From contig WTCE01000082.1 in assembly GCA_013138735.1 (NCBI GenBank), positions 18,305 through 82,304 on the forward strand: 64,000 nt of DNA, given 5' to 3'. The notes under the pieces were generated by a model. It searched no databases, was not told the origin of the DNA, and was given only the letters and a program-made list of their open reading frames with translations. Positions 44,469-52,797 of the stretch are shown here, in pieces (within the stretch, counting starts at the first letter, position 1; each line of letters opens with the position of its first letter). This stretch comes from Crocinitomix sp. (lineage in GTDB: Bacteria; Bacteroidota; Bacteroidia; Flavobacteriales_D; Crocinitomicaceae). The position numbers and the translations under genes were made by a program.

Positions 44469-44864
44469 CTAAGCTTTCCGATCTGGATTCACAATTACAA
44501 CACCATAGCCATCAGGATCTAAAACTGCGATTCCATTGCGTTGCCAATAATTGTTTTTAGGACGATAGCGTTTAATGTTCGCTGTTTGAAGTCTTTCAAG
44601 AATCCCTTCATATTCGCTTGTCGAGTCCGGATAAAAAACTAAAAGATCGTCTTCATCTGGTCGGTGCAAAGGTTGTTCCCAAGAAACTGTAAACTCTAAA
44701 TGCCAGCCATTTGGCGCATTGAAGGCATTTTCCAAACCAATAAATACACCGTCATAACCTTCGTGACTTTCAAATTTGCCCAACTCTTTTAGCCCAATTA
44801 TTTGCGTATAAAAGTCAATGATTGGTTTTAAAAGATTGGTATGTCTCGCTTGTCTAAATCGCAT
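44469..44864 (-). CDS. VOC-family (glyoxalase fold) protein
   Basis: A 131-residue VOC protein: MRFRQARHTNLLKPIIDFYTQIIGLKELGKF is the classical first beta-alpha unit (first 31 residues), followed by DGVFIGL, WHLEFTVS and the ending GIAVLDPDGYGVVIVNP. Glu in HLEF and the final acidic position fit metal ligands. The ATG at 44864 overlaps the upstream membrane-protein gene by 11 bases; a TTG 6 bases further up is possible. Substrate unknown. Confidence 0.8.
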   Translation of the reverse strand: MRFRQARHTNLLKPIIDFYTQIIGLKELGKFESHEGYDGVFIGLENAFNAPNGWHLEFTVSWEQPLHRPDEDDLLVFYPDSTSEYEGILERLQTANIKRYRPKNNYWQRNGIAVLDPDGYGVVIVNPDRKA

Positions 44865-45858
44865 TTTCAATCATAGTTTTAACGCTTTTTTTATCGTCTA
44901 TTGACAGCACTAAATGCGTGTATTGTTTTGTCATTCCAAAAAGACCATGCAAGGTTGCCTCTTCCTTTAAATGGATGATACAGTTGTGATCGAACAAGGT
45001 GATTTTGGCGTATGCTTTCTCCTTTTTTGGATAATCTGCTGTTGTTAGTTCTACAGACTCAATGGCGCTTAATGGAATTTTAGTTTCTTGAAAAATCCCC
45101 ATCCGTAAAACCAAATGCTCTGCGGTTATGAAATGTGGTACGCGCGGAATAGATTTCATTAAACCAATTAATTGAATGACACCATAGGCACTAATAGCAG
45201 TTAAAACCCACGATAAAATGGGGTGATTCTCATAGATCAGTAAATGCACACAAAACAATTCAATCAAAGCCACTCCAAGAACGGCGCCGAGTATGCCTTG
45301 TATGCCACTTTCTTTATGGTAAGTAAACATATTAGACGCGTAATTGGGTTTTTTCCAGGTAACAAAAGTGTAATAGAACAGACCAATTTCTGTTGCTAAT
45401 CCATACGCTAATTTTTGCGGCAAAATACTGGCGGCACTCTCTTTTAAGGCCGTAACAAAATCAATATCACCTGTCTTTTTTGCTTGATACGCTTTTCGAA
45501 TTTTGCGAACTTTAATTATAACCAAGGTGACTACAGTAATTTCTACAAGGGGCAAGAGCCACGTTTTAATTAAATCTAAAGTTTGTTGCTTGGCTGCTGG
45601 AATAACAAAAGTGGCTACAATTAGTCCGATAACGAAAAAGGGCATAATTGTAAATTTCGAAATATTCTTTTTTCGAATAAGCCCAAAGTAAATGAGCGGT
45701 ACAACAAGCACCAAATCAATTGTAATTCCAATACTCAAAAGATCCGCGTCTGATCCGAAACGATTTAGGTTTAACGCAAAGATGATTGAAAATATAATTA
45801 GTAATACGGGAATTCCAATAATTAGAATTGTAGGGATAATTGCATTTTTTTGCCTCAT
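44854..45858 (-). CDS. Multi-helix membrane protein with C-terminal PH-like domain
   Basis: A 334-residue inner-membrane protein with about seven hydrophobic helices (four before residue 125, the rest at ~150-235). The soluble C-terminus (ITAEHLVLRMGIFQETKIPL, SAIESVELTTADY) resembles bacterial PH-type domains found after membrane helices. Its 3' end overlaps the VOC gene. No known family name. Confidence 0.65.
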   Translation of the reverse strand: MRQKNAIIPTILIIGIPVLLIIFSIIFALNLNRFGSDADLLSIGITIDLVLVVPLIYFGLIRKKNISKFTIMPFFVIGLIVATFVIPAAKQQTLDLIKTWLLPLVEITVVTLVIIKVRKIRKAYQAKKTGDIDFVTALKESAASILPQKLAYGLATEIGLFYYTFVTWKKPNYASNMFTYHKESGIQGILGAVLGVALIELFCVHLLIYENHPILSWVLTAISAYGVIQLIGLMKSIPRVPHFITAEHLVLRMGIFQETKIPLSAIESVELTTADYPKKEKAYAKITLFDHNCIIHLKEEATLHGLFGMTKQYTHLVLSIDDKKSVKTMIENAI

Positions 45859-45942
45859 AATTTGGATGATTAAATGCCTTTAATTTTCTCCCGTAAAGAT
45901 AAGCATTTATCTGCTTTTAATAGTCAAATAATCAGGCTAATG

Positions 45943-46479
45943 TTAAGAATTAAATAAATCTTTTGGACCTGCAATTTTACGTTCTAAATTCAATAAAAAC
46001 CGTTTGCGATCTAGCCCTCCGGCATAACCCGTTAAACTTCCGTCTGATCCAATTACGCGGTGGCAAGGAACAATAATTGCCAACTTGTTTTTTCCATTGG
46101 CCGTTGCTACTGCTCGAATCGCTTTAAGGTCTCCAACTACCAAACTTTGTTCTTTATATGTTCTTGTAATACCATAAGGGATTTCAAGTAATGCCTTCCA
46201 AACTTTCAGCTGAAATTCTGTACCAATTAGATCTAGCTTCACCGTGAAATTTTGTAATTCACCTTTAAAATAAGCTTGCATTTCTTTTTCAAGTAAGTCA
46301 ATCCAATGATTGTTTCCACTTATTTGTTTCGTATTAAAATGCTTTTCAAGGGAGGCTATTTCGTCATTTAATTCTTGGCGATTATAAAATTCCAATAAAC
46401 AAATTCCTTTTTCAGTCGCCAAAACGTCCATTTCACCTGTGGGAGTGCTGATTTTTTTATGAATTAATTGCTTGGACAT
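45943..46479 (-). CDS. ogt: Methylated-DNA-protein-cysteine methyltransferase
   Basis: A 178-residue DNA repair protein that removes alkyl groups from O6-alkylguanine onto its own cysteine. The acceptor Cys139 is in IIVPCHRVIG. The DNA-binding helix-turn-helix contains the arginine finger region (AIRAVATANGKN) and the C-terminal GGLDRKRFLLNLE is conserved. The N-terminal ~85 residues form the usual RNase-H-like domain. Single-gene unit. Confidence 0.95.
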   Translation of the reverse strand: MSKQLIHKKISTPTGEMDVLATEKGICLLEFYNRQELNDEIASLEKHFNTKQISGNNHWIDLLEKEMQAYFKGELQNFTVKLDLIGTEFQLKVWKALLEIPYGITRTYKEQSLVVGDLKAIRAVATANGKNKLAIIVPCHRVIGSDGSLTGYAGGLDRKRFLLNLERKIAGPKDLFNS

Positions 46480-46562
46480 CTGAAAACGAAGATAAGGAAT
46501 ATCCTACCCGAGGCAACGTTTAACTCATTTATTTCGTATATTAAACAACTAATTTAGATAAC

Positions 46563-46922
46563 ATGATATTAAAACCACTTTTAGCCGTTCTTATTACCGT
46601 TTCTGCATTTGCATCAATTGCACAGGATGAGGCGCGTACCGAGATTACACCTGAATGTTTAACTGTACCAACAACCTTAACGGCAGATGGTCCAACAGCT
46701 TTTACATTTGCTATGGCTTTTGATTGCCCAATTTTTAACTATAAAATGACAATTTATAATAGCGATAGTGAAATCGTATTTGAATCTGCAGCCGTTGCTG
46801 AGCAATGGGTAGCTACAGATTCTCCTGCTGGAACATACACGTATGAGATCGTAGGTACTATGGGTAATACAATTGATTATTATCACGTGATGAAAAACGG
46901 TAGTGTTTCTATTGTAAAGTAA
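46563..46922 (+). CDS. Mini-protein consisting of a T9SS type-B-like sorting domain, member 1
   Basis: A 119-residue exported protein with signal peptide MILKPLLAVLITVSAFASIA. The mature ~98 residues correspond to the fold of a type B (gliding-motility-type, CHU_C) C-terminal sorting domain: FDCPIFNYKMTIYNSDSEIVFES, then AGTYTYEIVGTMG. The whole mature protein is the domain, with no cargo attached. Two Cys (one near residue 31, one in DCPIF) recur in the next three genes. It lacks the NRWGE signature present in member 2. Confidence 0.65.
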   Translation: MILKPLLAVLITVSAFASIAQDEARTEITPECLTVPTTLTADGPTAFTFAMAFDCPIFNYKMTIYNSDSEIVFESAAVAEQWVATDSPAGTYTYEIVGTMGNTIDYYHVMKNGSVSIVK

Positions 46923-46999
46923 TCGCAGATTAAAATTCTATTTTTATTAGGTGTTTTAAGCAACACCGAAAATATTAACGCGTCTTTCCTATAAATGGA

Positions 47000-47368
47000 A
47001 TGATGCGTTTATTTTTTATACTTCTTTTTATTGGTTTTAACGGCGCTTATGCACAAGTTGCAAGCCAAGTTCGAGAAATTCCCGACTCTTGTATTTTTGT
47101 AAGGAACGCAACAGAATCAACTGTGCAATCTGTCGAATGTTTAGATAATCGGTTTCGCGCTTATATGGGTTGCCCAATTGCCAATTTTTCGATCACTATC
47201 TATAATCGGTGGGGTGAAGTGCTCTTTTTTTCAACCGATATTGAAGAGATCTGGTATGCTGACAATGTTCAAGATGGAGTTTATACGTGGCGCGTGCAAG
47301 GAGAGATGATGGAGAACGGTCAGCCAATACGCGTTGAAAAAATGGGGCATGTCATGGTTTTAAGATAA
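47000..47368 (+). CDS. Mini-protein consisting of a T9SS type-B-like sorting domain, member 2
   Basis: A 122-residue exported protein (MMRLFFILLFIGFNGAYA). The mature part carries the strongest type B sorting-domain signature of the four: CPIANFSITIYNRWGEVLFF, then VQDGVYTWRVQGEM and KMGHVMVLR. The usual leading FTPNGDG segment is replaced by a Cys-containing stretch (DSCIFVRN, SVECLDNRF). Paralogue of the genes on both sides. Confidence 0.75.
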   Translation: MMRLFFILLFIGFNGAYAQVASQVREIPDSCIFVRNATESTVQSVECLDNRFRAYMGCPIANFSITIYNRWGEVLFFSTDIEEIWYADNVQDGVYTWRVQGEMMENGQPIRVEKMGHVMVLR

Positions 47369-47375
47369 GTTTTTT

Positions 47376-47729
47376 GTGCGTCTAATATTCATTTTATTAA
47401 GTTTTACACTCTTTGGTGCTTATTCACAAGATTCCTTAGCAACAGACTCTTGCACATTTTACATGCCGAATACAATCACTGCTGATTGCTGTACATACGG
47501 TTGCGAATATTTAGAATTCTATTTGGATTGTGAACTAGAAGAATTTGAAATTATCGTTTTGAATAAGTGGGGAGAATTCCTTTATGAATCAAATGACCGT
47601 GATGAATTGTGGAATCCATTTTCTGAAATAAAAGAAGAGCAAGTTTTGATCTGGCAAATATCCGGTAAAGTATTGCGCAAAGGAGAATTAGTTAAAGTCA
47701 AGTGGCATGGACTGATTAGCGTTTTATAA
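47376..47729 (+). CDS. Mini-protein consisting of a T9SS type-B-like sorting domain, member 3
   Basis: A 117-residue exported protein beginning at GTG 47376 (MRLIFILLSFTLFGAYS), 7 bases after member 2. Mature part: DSCTFYMPNTITADCCTYGCEY with four Cys before the core, then LDCELEEFEIIVLNKWGEFLYES and LIWQISGKVLRKGELVKVKW. Diverged from member 2 but aligned along its whole length. Confidence 0.7.
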   Translation: MRLIFILLSFTLFGAYSQDSLATDSCTFYMPNTITADCCTYGCEYLEFYLDCELEEFEIIVLNKWGEFLYESNDRDELWNPFSEIKEEQVLIWQISGKVLRKGELVKVKWHGLISVL

Positions 47730-47746
47730 TTTAAAGTATTGGAGAT

Positions 47747-48123
47747 ATGTTGAATAAATTGTTGATTTTATTTGTTTTAATGAGTTTATCGCAAAATGCG
47801 AGAACACAAGACTTGTACCCAATAGATTCTTGTGACTTTGAAATATCCGACACCCTGGATCAAGGATGTTGGTATTATGAGCGCGGAATGATTTGGACTT
47901 ATAGCTCATGCGATATTCAAGAATTTAAATTAATGGTAATCGACCGTTTTGGTGTCATAGTATATGATACGCATGATATAAATGCACTGTATTATCGTTC
48001 TGAAATGGAAAAAAATGGCTTTCGAGGAACGCAACTTTTTCATGGTTTGTGACGGGATATATTGAAGAAGACGGTGAGAAAAAATTGATAGAATGGTCTG
48101 GAAAGATCCTATATGAGTGGTGA
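47747..48123 (+). pseudogene. Mini-protein with T9SS type-B-like domain, member 4, frameshifted
   Basis: The frame from ATG 47747 (MLNKLLILFVLMSLSQNART) stops at 48050-48052 after DIQEFKLMVIDRFGVIVYDT. The expected end of the domain continues in another frame (FSWFVTGYIEEDGEKK, then LIEWSGKILYEW) to a TGA at 48121-48123, matching member 3's KVKWHGLISVL ending. Adding one T to the T5 run at 48036-48040 joins the two parts perfectly. This is a true frameshift, a phase-variable tract or a sequencing error. Confidence 0.75.
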
Positions 48124-48190
48124 TTCCTTTAATGGTAAGAACTATTAACTAATTGCTATTTTTACGGTAGATAAATCACCACACGATTAA

Positions 48191-49600
48191 ATGATCTTTA
48201 ATTCGATAGAATTTTTATTATTTGCCATTGGCTTCTTCCTGCTTTGGCCCTTTTTGGGAAAGCGAAGTATATCGAGATGGACATTTATTACCCTTGCAAG
48301 TTTTTTCTTTTACGGTTGGTGGGATTGGCGTTTCTTATTTTTGATTCTGGCCAGTGGCTTAATTGACTATTTCTGCGCACTAGCAATTGAAAACCGTCCC
48401 AAGAATCGAAAGTTATTTTTTGCACTTTCCTTAATTGGCAATTTAGGAGCACTGTCCATCTTCAAATACAGTAAGTTTTTTGCAACTGTTTTAGAGGATA
48501 CCTTTGCCAAGTTCAACTATGATGTTGACTTGGTTGATAAGATCCCTGAATTCGCTTTAATATTACCTGTAGGAATAAGCTTCTACACCTTTCAATCCTT
48601 AAGTTATACGATAGATGTTTATCGTGGCCGTTTAAAACCTACTCGTAACATCCTCCACTTTTTTAGCTATTTGTCCATGTTTCCACAATTGGTGGCAGGG
48701 CCAATCATTCGCGCCAAAGATTTTTTAACGCAACTCAATCGTTATCGTGTTACCAACTATCTCGAAAAATGGAACGCCATTAAAATGATTGCCTTTGGAT
48801 TATTCCAAAAAATGGTAATTGCCGATAACCTCTCATTATTTATAGACAGTGCTTTTGAAGGAAAATCGGGCTTTGAAGGAACTGCCTATTGGTGGTTAGT
48901 TATGATAGCATTCTCCTTTCAAATTTACGCCGATTTTAGTGGTTATAGTTTAATTGCACGCGGCCTTGCAAAATACATGGGCTATCATTTTAGAATGAAC
49001 TTTAATCATCCTTACCTGTCAAAAAGTTTACGAGAATTTTGGACCCGTTGGCATATTTCACTCTCCACTTGGTTTAGAGATTATGTTTATATCGCATTAG
49101 GTGGATCGCGACGTGGCATTGTTACAGGTCTTATAGCATTAGCTATAACCATGATGCTTTCTGGGCTGTGGCACGGCGCAAAATATACCTTTTTAATATG
49201 GGCAGCAATTCATGTCATTTTATTGATATTTGAACGCCTCACCAAATGGACAAAATTGTTTGGGAAATCACCTTTGCTCATTCCAATCATCTTTACACAA
49301 GCATTAGTGGCTTGGGTTTATTTTAGGGCAGATGATGTTACGCAGGGAAATCAAATCGTAAGCAGCCTATTTAGCTACTCTGAGTCAGATCTTGCCTTTT
49401 ATGACATTTATTTTGACAGTATTTTCTTTTTAGGACTTGCAATTCTAATAGAGTTTTTCGTTTATATGCGCAAGAATTATGCGGCTGTTAAAATGTGGTA
49501 TTGGCGTAGTAATTTAGATCTTGTTTTAGTTTCATTGGCAATCATTGCTATCCTTTTCTTGCGTGGCGAAGGCAAACAATTCATTTATTTTCAGTTTTAA
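48191..49600 (+). CDS. MBOAT-family O-acyltransferase (AlgI/DltB-like)
   Basis: A 469-residue inner-membrane protein with about 11 helices. The family's active-site His is His328 in LSGLWHGAKYTFLIWAAIH, and other motifs are WWDWRFLFLI, GISFYTFQSLSYTIDVYRG and FADFSGYSLIARG-like residues (YADFSGYS). It passes an acyl group, usually acetyl, across the membrane for modifying a surface polysaccharide. It pairs with the SGNH-type gene that starts 2 bases after its stop. Confidence 0.92.
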   Translation: MIFNSIEFLLFAIGFFLLWPFLGKRSISRWTFITLASFFFYGWWDWRFLFLILASGLIDYFCALAIENRPKNRKLFFALSLIGNLGALSIFKYSKFFATVLEDTFAKFNYDVDLVDKIPEFALILPVGISFYTFQSLSYTIDVYRGRLKPTRNILHFFSYLSMFPQLVAGPIIRAKDFLTQLNRYRVTNYLEKWNAIKMIAFGLFQKMVIADNLSLFIDSAFEGKSGFEGTAYWWLVMIAFSFQIYADFSGYSLIARGLAKYMGYHFRMNFNHPYLSKSLREFWTRWHISLSTWFRDYVYIALGGSRRGIVTGLIALAITMMLSGLWHGAKYTFLIWAAIHVILLIFERLTKWTKLFGKSPLLIPIIFTQALVAWVYFRADDVTQGNQIVSSLFSYSESDLAFYDIYFDSIFFLGLAILIEFFVYMRKNYAAVKMWYWRSNLDLVLVSLAIIAILFLRGEGKQFIYFQF

Positions 49601-49602
49601 GG

Positions 49603-50523
49603 ATGCAGGCTAAAAGGAAAATATGGATCATGTCTAGTTTAACTGTTTTACTGGTGGTATGTGTAAAATTATTTTTACCAGCACCAATAAAGAATACAGA
49701 ATTGCGCAATGAATTTTGGCTGCGCAAAACATTTGCTTCACCTGATTATGATTTGGTCGTAGGCGGCGATTCTAGGATTTATCGAGGAGTTTCAACAACG
49801 GCAATCAATTCAGAATTATCACCAAAATTACAAGCCATTAATTTGGGTTATTCAAGTGCCGGATACGATCTTGAATACCTTAATTTTTTAGTGAGTAGAT
49901 TAAATCCAGCTGGGAAAAGAATTTTGGTATTGGGAATAACACCACATAGCTTTACCTTAGAAGGAGCCAAGAATGATCTCTATCATGAACATCTAGATAA
50001 GGGAACATTTGAAGTGTTTAAAGCACTTTACCTTTCTAAATATCTCAAGCATTTTGCACCCTATAAAGCAACCGAGTTGAAAGTTTATGTTCTAAATGGA
50101 ACTTCAGAAGAAGGATATTTTGAGGATTTTCAAGCAGATGGCTGGGCACATTCTCATAGACTGCCTGAAGACTCGTTAACGGCGATTGAAATTTATCAAA
50201 AATTATTTACAGATTATCAAGTCAGTGATACCTTAATATTTAATTTCTTCAATCGGATTAGTGAAATAGAGAATTCGGGAATAGAGGTGATCGCATTTCG
50301 TCCGCCAACCTTTGAGTTGATGACGAATGTTGAAGATTCCTTAAGTGGATATAATGAAGCGTTTATGCGCAATGAAATGGAGCTGAGGGGTTGTACTTGG
50401 ATCGACCTGAACCCAGCTGAATTCCACACCTATGATGGCAGCCACTTACATTATAAATCGGCCGAACATCTTTCAAAACGCATTGGGCAAGAAGTCGAAA
50501 AATTGCTTGCTGATAAACCATAG
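49603..50523 (+). CDS. SGNH-hydrolase-like partner of the MBOAT acyltransferase
   Basis: A 306-residue protein with one N-terminal membrane anchor (IMSSLTVLLVVCVKLFL) and a periplasmic SGNH-like domain: VVGGDSRIYRGVS (Ser of block I), NLGYSSAGYD, and the C-terminal DGSHLHYKSAEHL with Asp and His. AlgJ/AlgX- and DltD-like proteins of this type receive the acyl group from the MBOAT protein and place it on the polymer. The polysaccharide substrate is unknown. Confidence 0.82.
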   Translation: MQAKRKIWIMSSLTVLLVVCVKLFLPAPIKNTELRNEFWLRKTFASPDYDLVVGGDSRIYRGVSTTAINSELSPKLQAINLGYSSAGYDLEYLNFLVSRLNPAGKRILVLGITPHSFTLEGAKNDLYHEHLDKGTFEVFKALYLSKYLKHFAPYKATELKVYVLNGTSEEGYFEDFQADGWAHSHRLPEDSLTAIEIYQKLFTDYQVSDTLIFNFFNRISEIENSGIEVIAFRPPTFELMTNVEDSLSGYNEAFMRNEMELRGCTWIDLNPAEFHTYDGSHLHYKSAEHLSKRIGQEVEKLLADKP

Positions 50524-50583
50524 ACTGGTATAATCAACGCTTAAATCTATGATTGATAGAATAGTATATTCAAAGTGATTTCA

Positions 50584-50591
50584 TATTTTTG
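50584..50591 (+). promoter_or_regulatory. Predicted -7 promoter element (TATTTTTG)
   Basis: Exact TAnnTTTG, 26 bases before the ATG at 50618; no standard -33 seen. Confidence 0.4.
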
Positions 50592-50617
50592 AGTGTATCC
50601 ATTCAAATTTTTTCACA

Positions 50618-52621
50618 ATGACCACACTTTTACGCTCCGTTTTATTTTTACTGATTTGTTTGCTTTCCTTCACAGCTGACGCACAAACAAAAATTACTGG
50701 TACAATCATCAATAGTGAAACTGGTGATCCTATTCCATTTGCCTATGTCAAAAAGAAAAAAATTAATCGCGGTGCAATTACCAATGAAGATGGTTACTTT
50801 GAATTGGATTGTAGGGAAACCGATACCTTAATTATTTCATTCGTTTCTTATGATAAAATAGAAGTGCCTTATACCTATTTTATTAAACATGAACGTTTAT
50901 TATTAAAACCTAGCAATAACGAATTGGCCACTGTAGATGTTTATGCAGATTTTGGTTTTTTATATGATGTATTCGAAGTTGCACGACAAAATTTAAAACA
51001 GGCTGAAAATTATCCCACAAAAACCTATTTTGCCTTAGAGACTGCCACCTCTGGTATTCCTGTTGAATTGTTAGAATGTTATTATAATGCAGAAATAGGT
51101 CCGTCAGGCATCAATGATTTGCAATTGAAAAATGGGAGAATAGGGATGAGCGAAGAGAATGGGACTTACTTTACAAGCTTAAATACAACTCAAATCATTT
51201 CAGATTATCGTTTATTAAACAAGCGGAATAATCAATTCCCTACAAACCCTTTGCAACTGAATAAACGGCAATTAAAGCGGGTTTATAAGTTGAAGTTAGA
51301 AGCTTTTGAGGCGGGCGTTTATAAAATTAGCTTCACACCAAAAAATAGTGAATGGGACTATTTCAATGCAAGCGTTTGGGTTGATAAAGAAACCGAGCAG
51401 CTCGTCCAAATAAACTTACATGAAAAAGGACTCAAAAAGCATCCATTTACAGTTATCGATAGGCAGCATAAAATGGATTCACTTAATTTTGATATCACCT
51501 ATACTTTTTCCAATGATTCACATCAAAGTTTGGATAAAATAGCCTTTAATTATGAATTAAAATATGATAATGAATATCATTCGCGAGTCATGCAATCTGG
51601 CGGAGTATTTCTGTTTTTTGAGAAAGACGCTGAATTTGATCTACCGTATTATACCGAAACCGATCACAAATTAACGGATTATGATAAAATTGTTGGACAA
51701 CCATATAATGAGCGATTTTGGGCGCAAAACGAGGTGATAAGCCCGAGTAGGAAATCTATCGCTTATCAAGCTTATTTGAAAAGGGCAGGGGTCTTGCTCA
51801 ATTTTGATGAATTAGCAAAACATAATAATCAAGTCTTTAAAAATCGAATTGTAGAGTGGAGTGCTGGACGGGTTTTATTGGATGATATTAATCAATTTGG
51901 AAATTTTCAAGTTGCCAAAAGAAGTACCGGTTATCATACCCAAATAATTGGAGATTTATACAACTTTCAGGCGCATATTTATTTAGACCGAAACGTTTAT
52001 AATGATACAGTCTATTATCTATCCAAAACATTAATTGACTTGGAGGATTCGTACTATTATCTTAAGGTTAATAAGAATACAACTTGCATTATTAATACCT
52101 ATTATGATTTAATAGAATTCGAACGCCGAAGTATGATGGAGGTTCTGGAGTCAGCGCAATGGAGTAAATTACAAGTGGATTCAATTTATGTAAAAAGTCA
52201 AGACTGGATTGCGACCAATTTAAAGTATTACTTGCTAGAAGTTAATCATGGTGAAAATGATGCCGCCGTAAAACGCTTTAATAAGGTGATTTTTGGAAAT
52301 TTGGGCATAAACAATTCCTTATTGATTTGGAGTGATTTTATGGCTGAAAAAATAGAAGTCCAAGGTCAAGATGGGTCGGAACCTTGGATACAATTGTATA
52401 ATTATGGTACGGCCTTGCTAGAGATTGGTCAATATGAAGAATCCCTTCAGCAATTATTACAAGCATTTGAACTAAACAACAGCGATCCTTGGTTGGCCTA
52501 TAATATTGGCCTGAATTATTTAAAACTAGGTCAAATTAAAAAAGGCTGCGAATTTTTATCCTTAGCAAAAGAAAAGGGAGAAGAAGTACCAGATGAGTTG
52601 ACGAGTGAGTGTGAAAATTAG
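50618..52621 (+). CDS. Exported protein with CarboxypepD-regulatory-like N-terminus and C-terminal TPR
   Basis: A 667-residue protein with signal peptide MTTLLRSVLFLLICLLSFTADA. Residues ~24-105 form a carboxypeptidase-regulatory-like beta-sandwich (KITGTIINSETGDPIPFAYV, RGAITNEDGYFELDC, DTLIISFVSYD), as at the start of TonB-dependent receptors. The middle ~400 residues have no domain I recognise. Residues ~590-665 hold two TPR-like helical pairs (NYGTALLEIGQYEESLQQLL, YNIGLNYLKLGQIKKGCEFL). Probably periplasmic or in the outer membrane. The last 81 bases of this gene are repeated at 56545-56625. Confidence 0.75.
   Translation: MTTLLRSVLFLLICLLSFTADAQTKITGTIINSETGDPIPFAYVKKKKINRGAITNEDGYFELDCRETDTLIISFVSYDKIEVPYTYFIKHERLLLKPSNNELATVDVYADFGFLYDVFEVARQNLKQAENYPTKTYFALETATSGIPVELLECYYNAEIGPSGINDLQLKNGRIGMSEENGTYFTSLNTTQIISDYRLLNKRNNQFPTNPLQLNKRQLKRVYKLKLEAFEAGVYKISFTPKNSEWDYFNASVWVDKETEQLVQINLHEKGLKKHPFTVIDRQHKMDSLNFDITYTFSNDSHQSLDKIAFNYELKYDNEYHSRVMQSGGVFLFFEKDAEFDLPYYTETDHKLTDYDKIVGQPYNERFWAQNEVISPSRKSIAYQAYLKRAGVLLNFDELAKHNNQVFKNRIVEWSAGRVLLDDINQFGNFQVAKRSTGYHTQIIGDLYNFQAHIYLDRNVYNDTVYYLSKTLIDLEDSYYYLKVNKNTTCIINTYYDLIEFERRSMMEVLESAQWSKLQVDSIYVKSQDWIATNLKYYLLEVNHGENDAAVKRFNKVIFGNLGINNSLLIWSDFMAEKIEVQGQDGSEPWIQLYNYGTALLEIGQYEESLQQLLQAFELNNSDPWLAYNIGLNYLKLGQIKKGCEFLSLAKEKGEEVPDELTSECEN
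52541..52621 (+). repeat. 81-bp direct repeat, left copy (3' end of the CarboxypepD/TPR gene)
   Basis: Identical to 56545-56625 at 75 of 81 positions, same strand, 4004 bases apart. The left copy is the true 3' end of the gene, including the TAG stop. Confidence 0.85.
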
Positions 52622-52797
52622 TTGTTCGTTATAAGTCGATAGCCTTTATCTTCAAGTCTTTAACGGGGTAATGTTGTGCCTTGAAGAATTTTATAAACAT
52701 TAGATTAGTTCTGATTCAATTAACTTAATATATCTATAGGTTTTAGGTAATATTATAAGTTGGTTATTTTACCTTTTTTGTAATTTATTCGAGTTCA

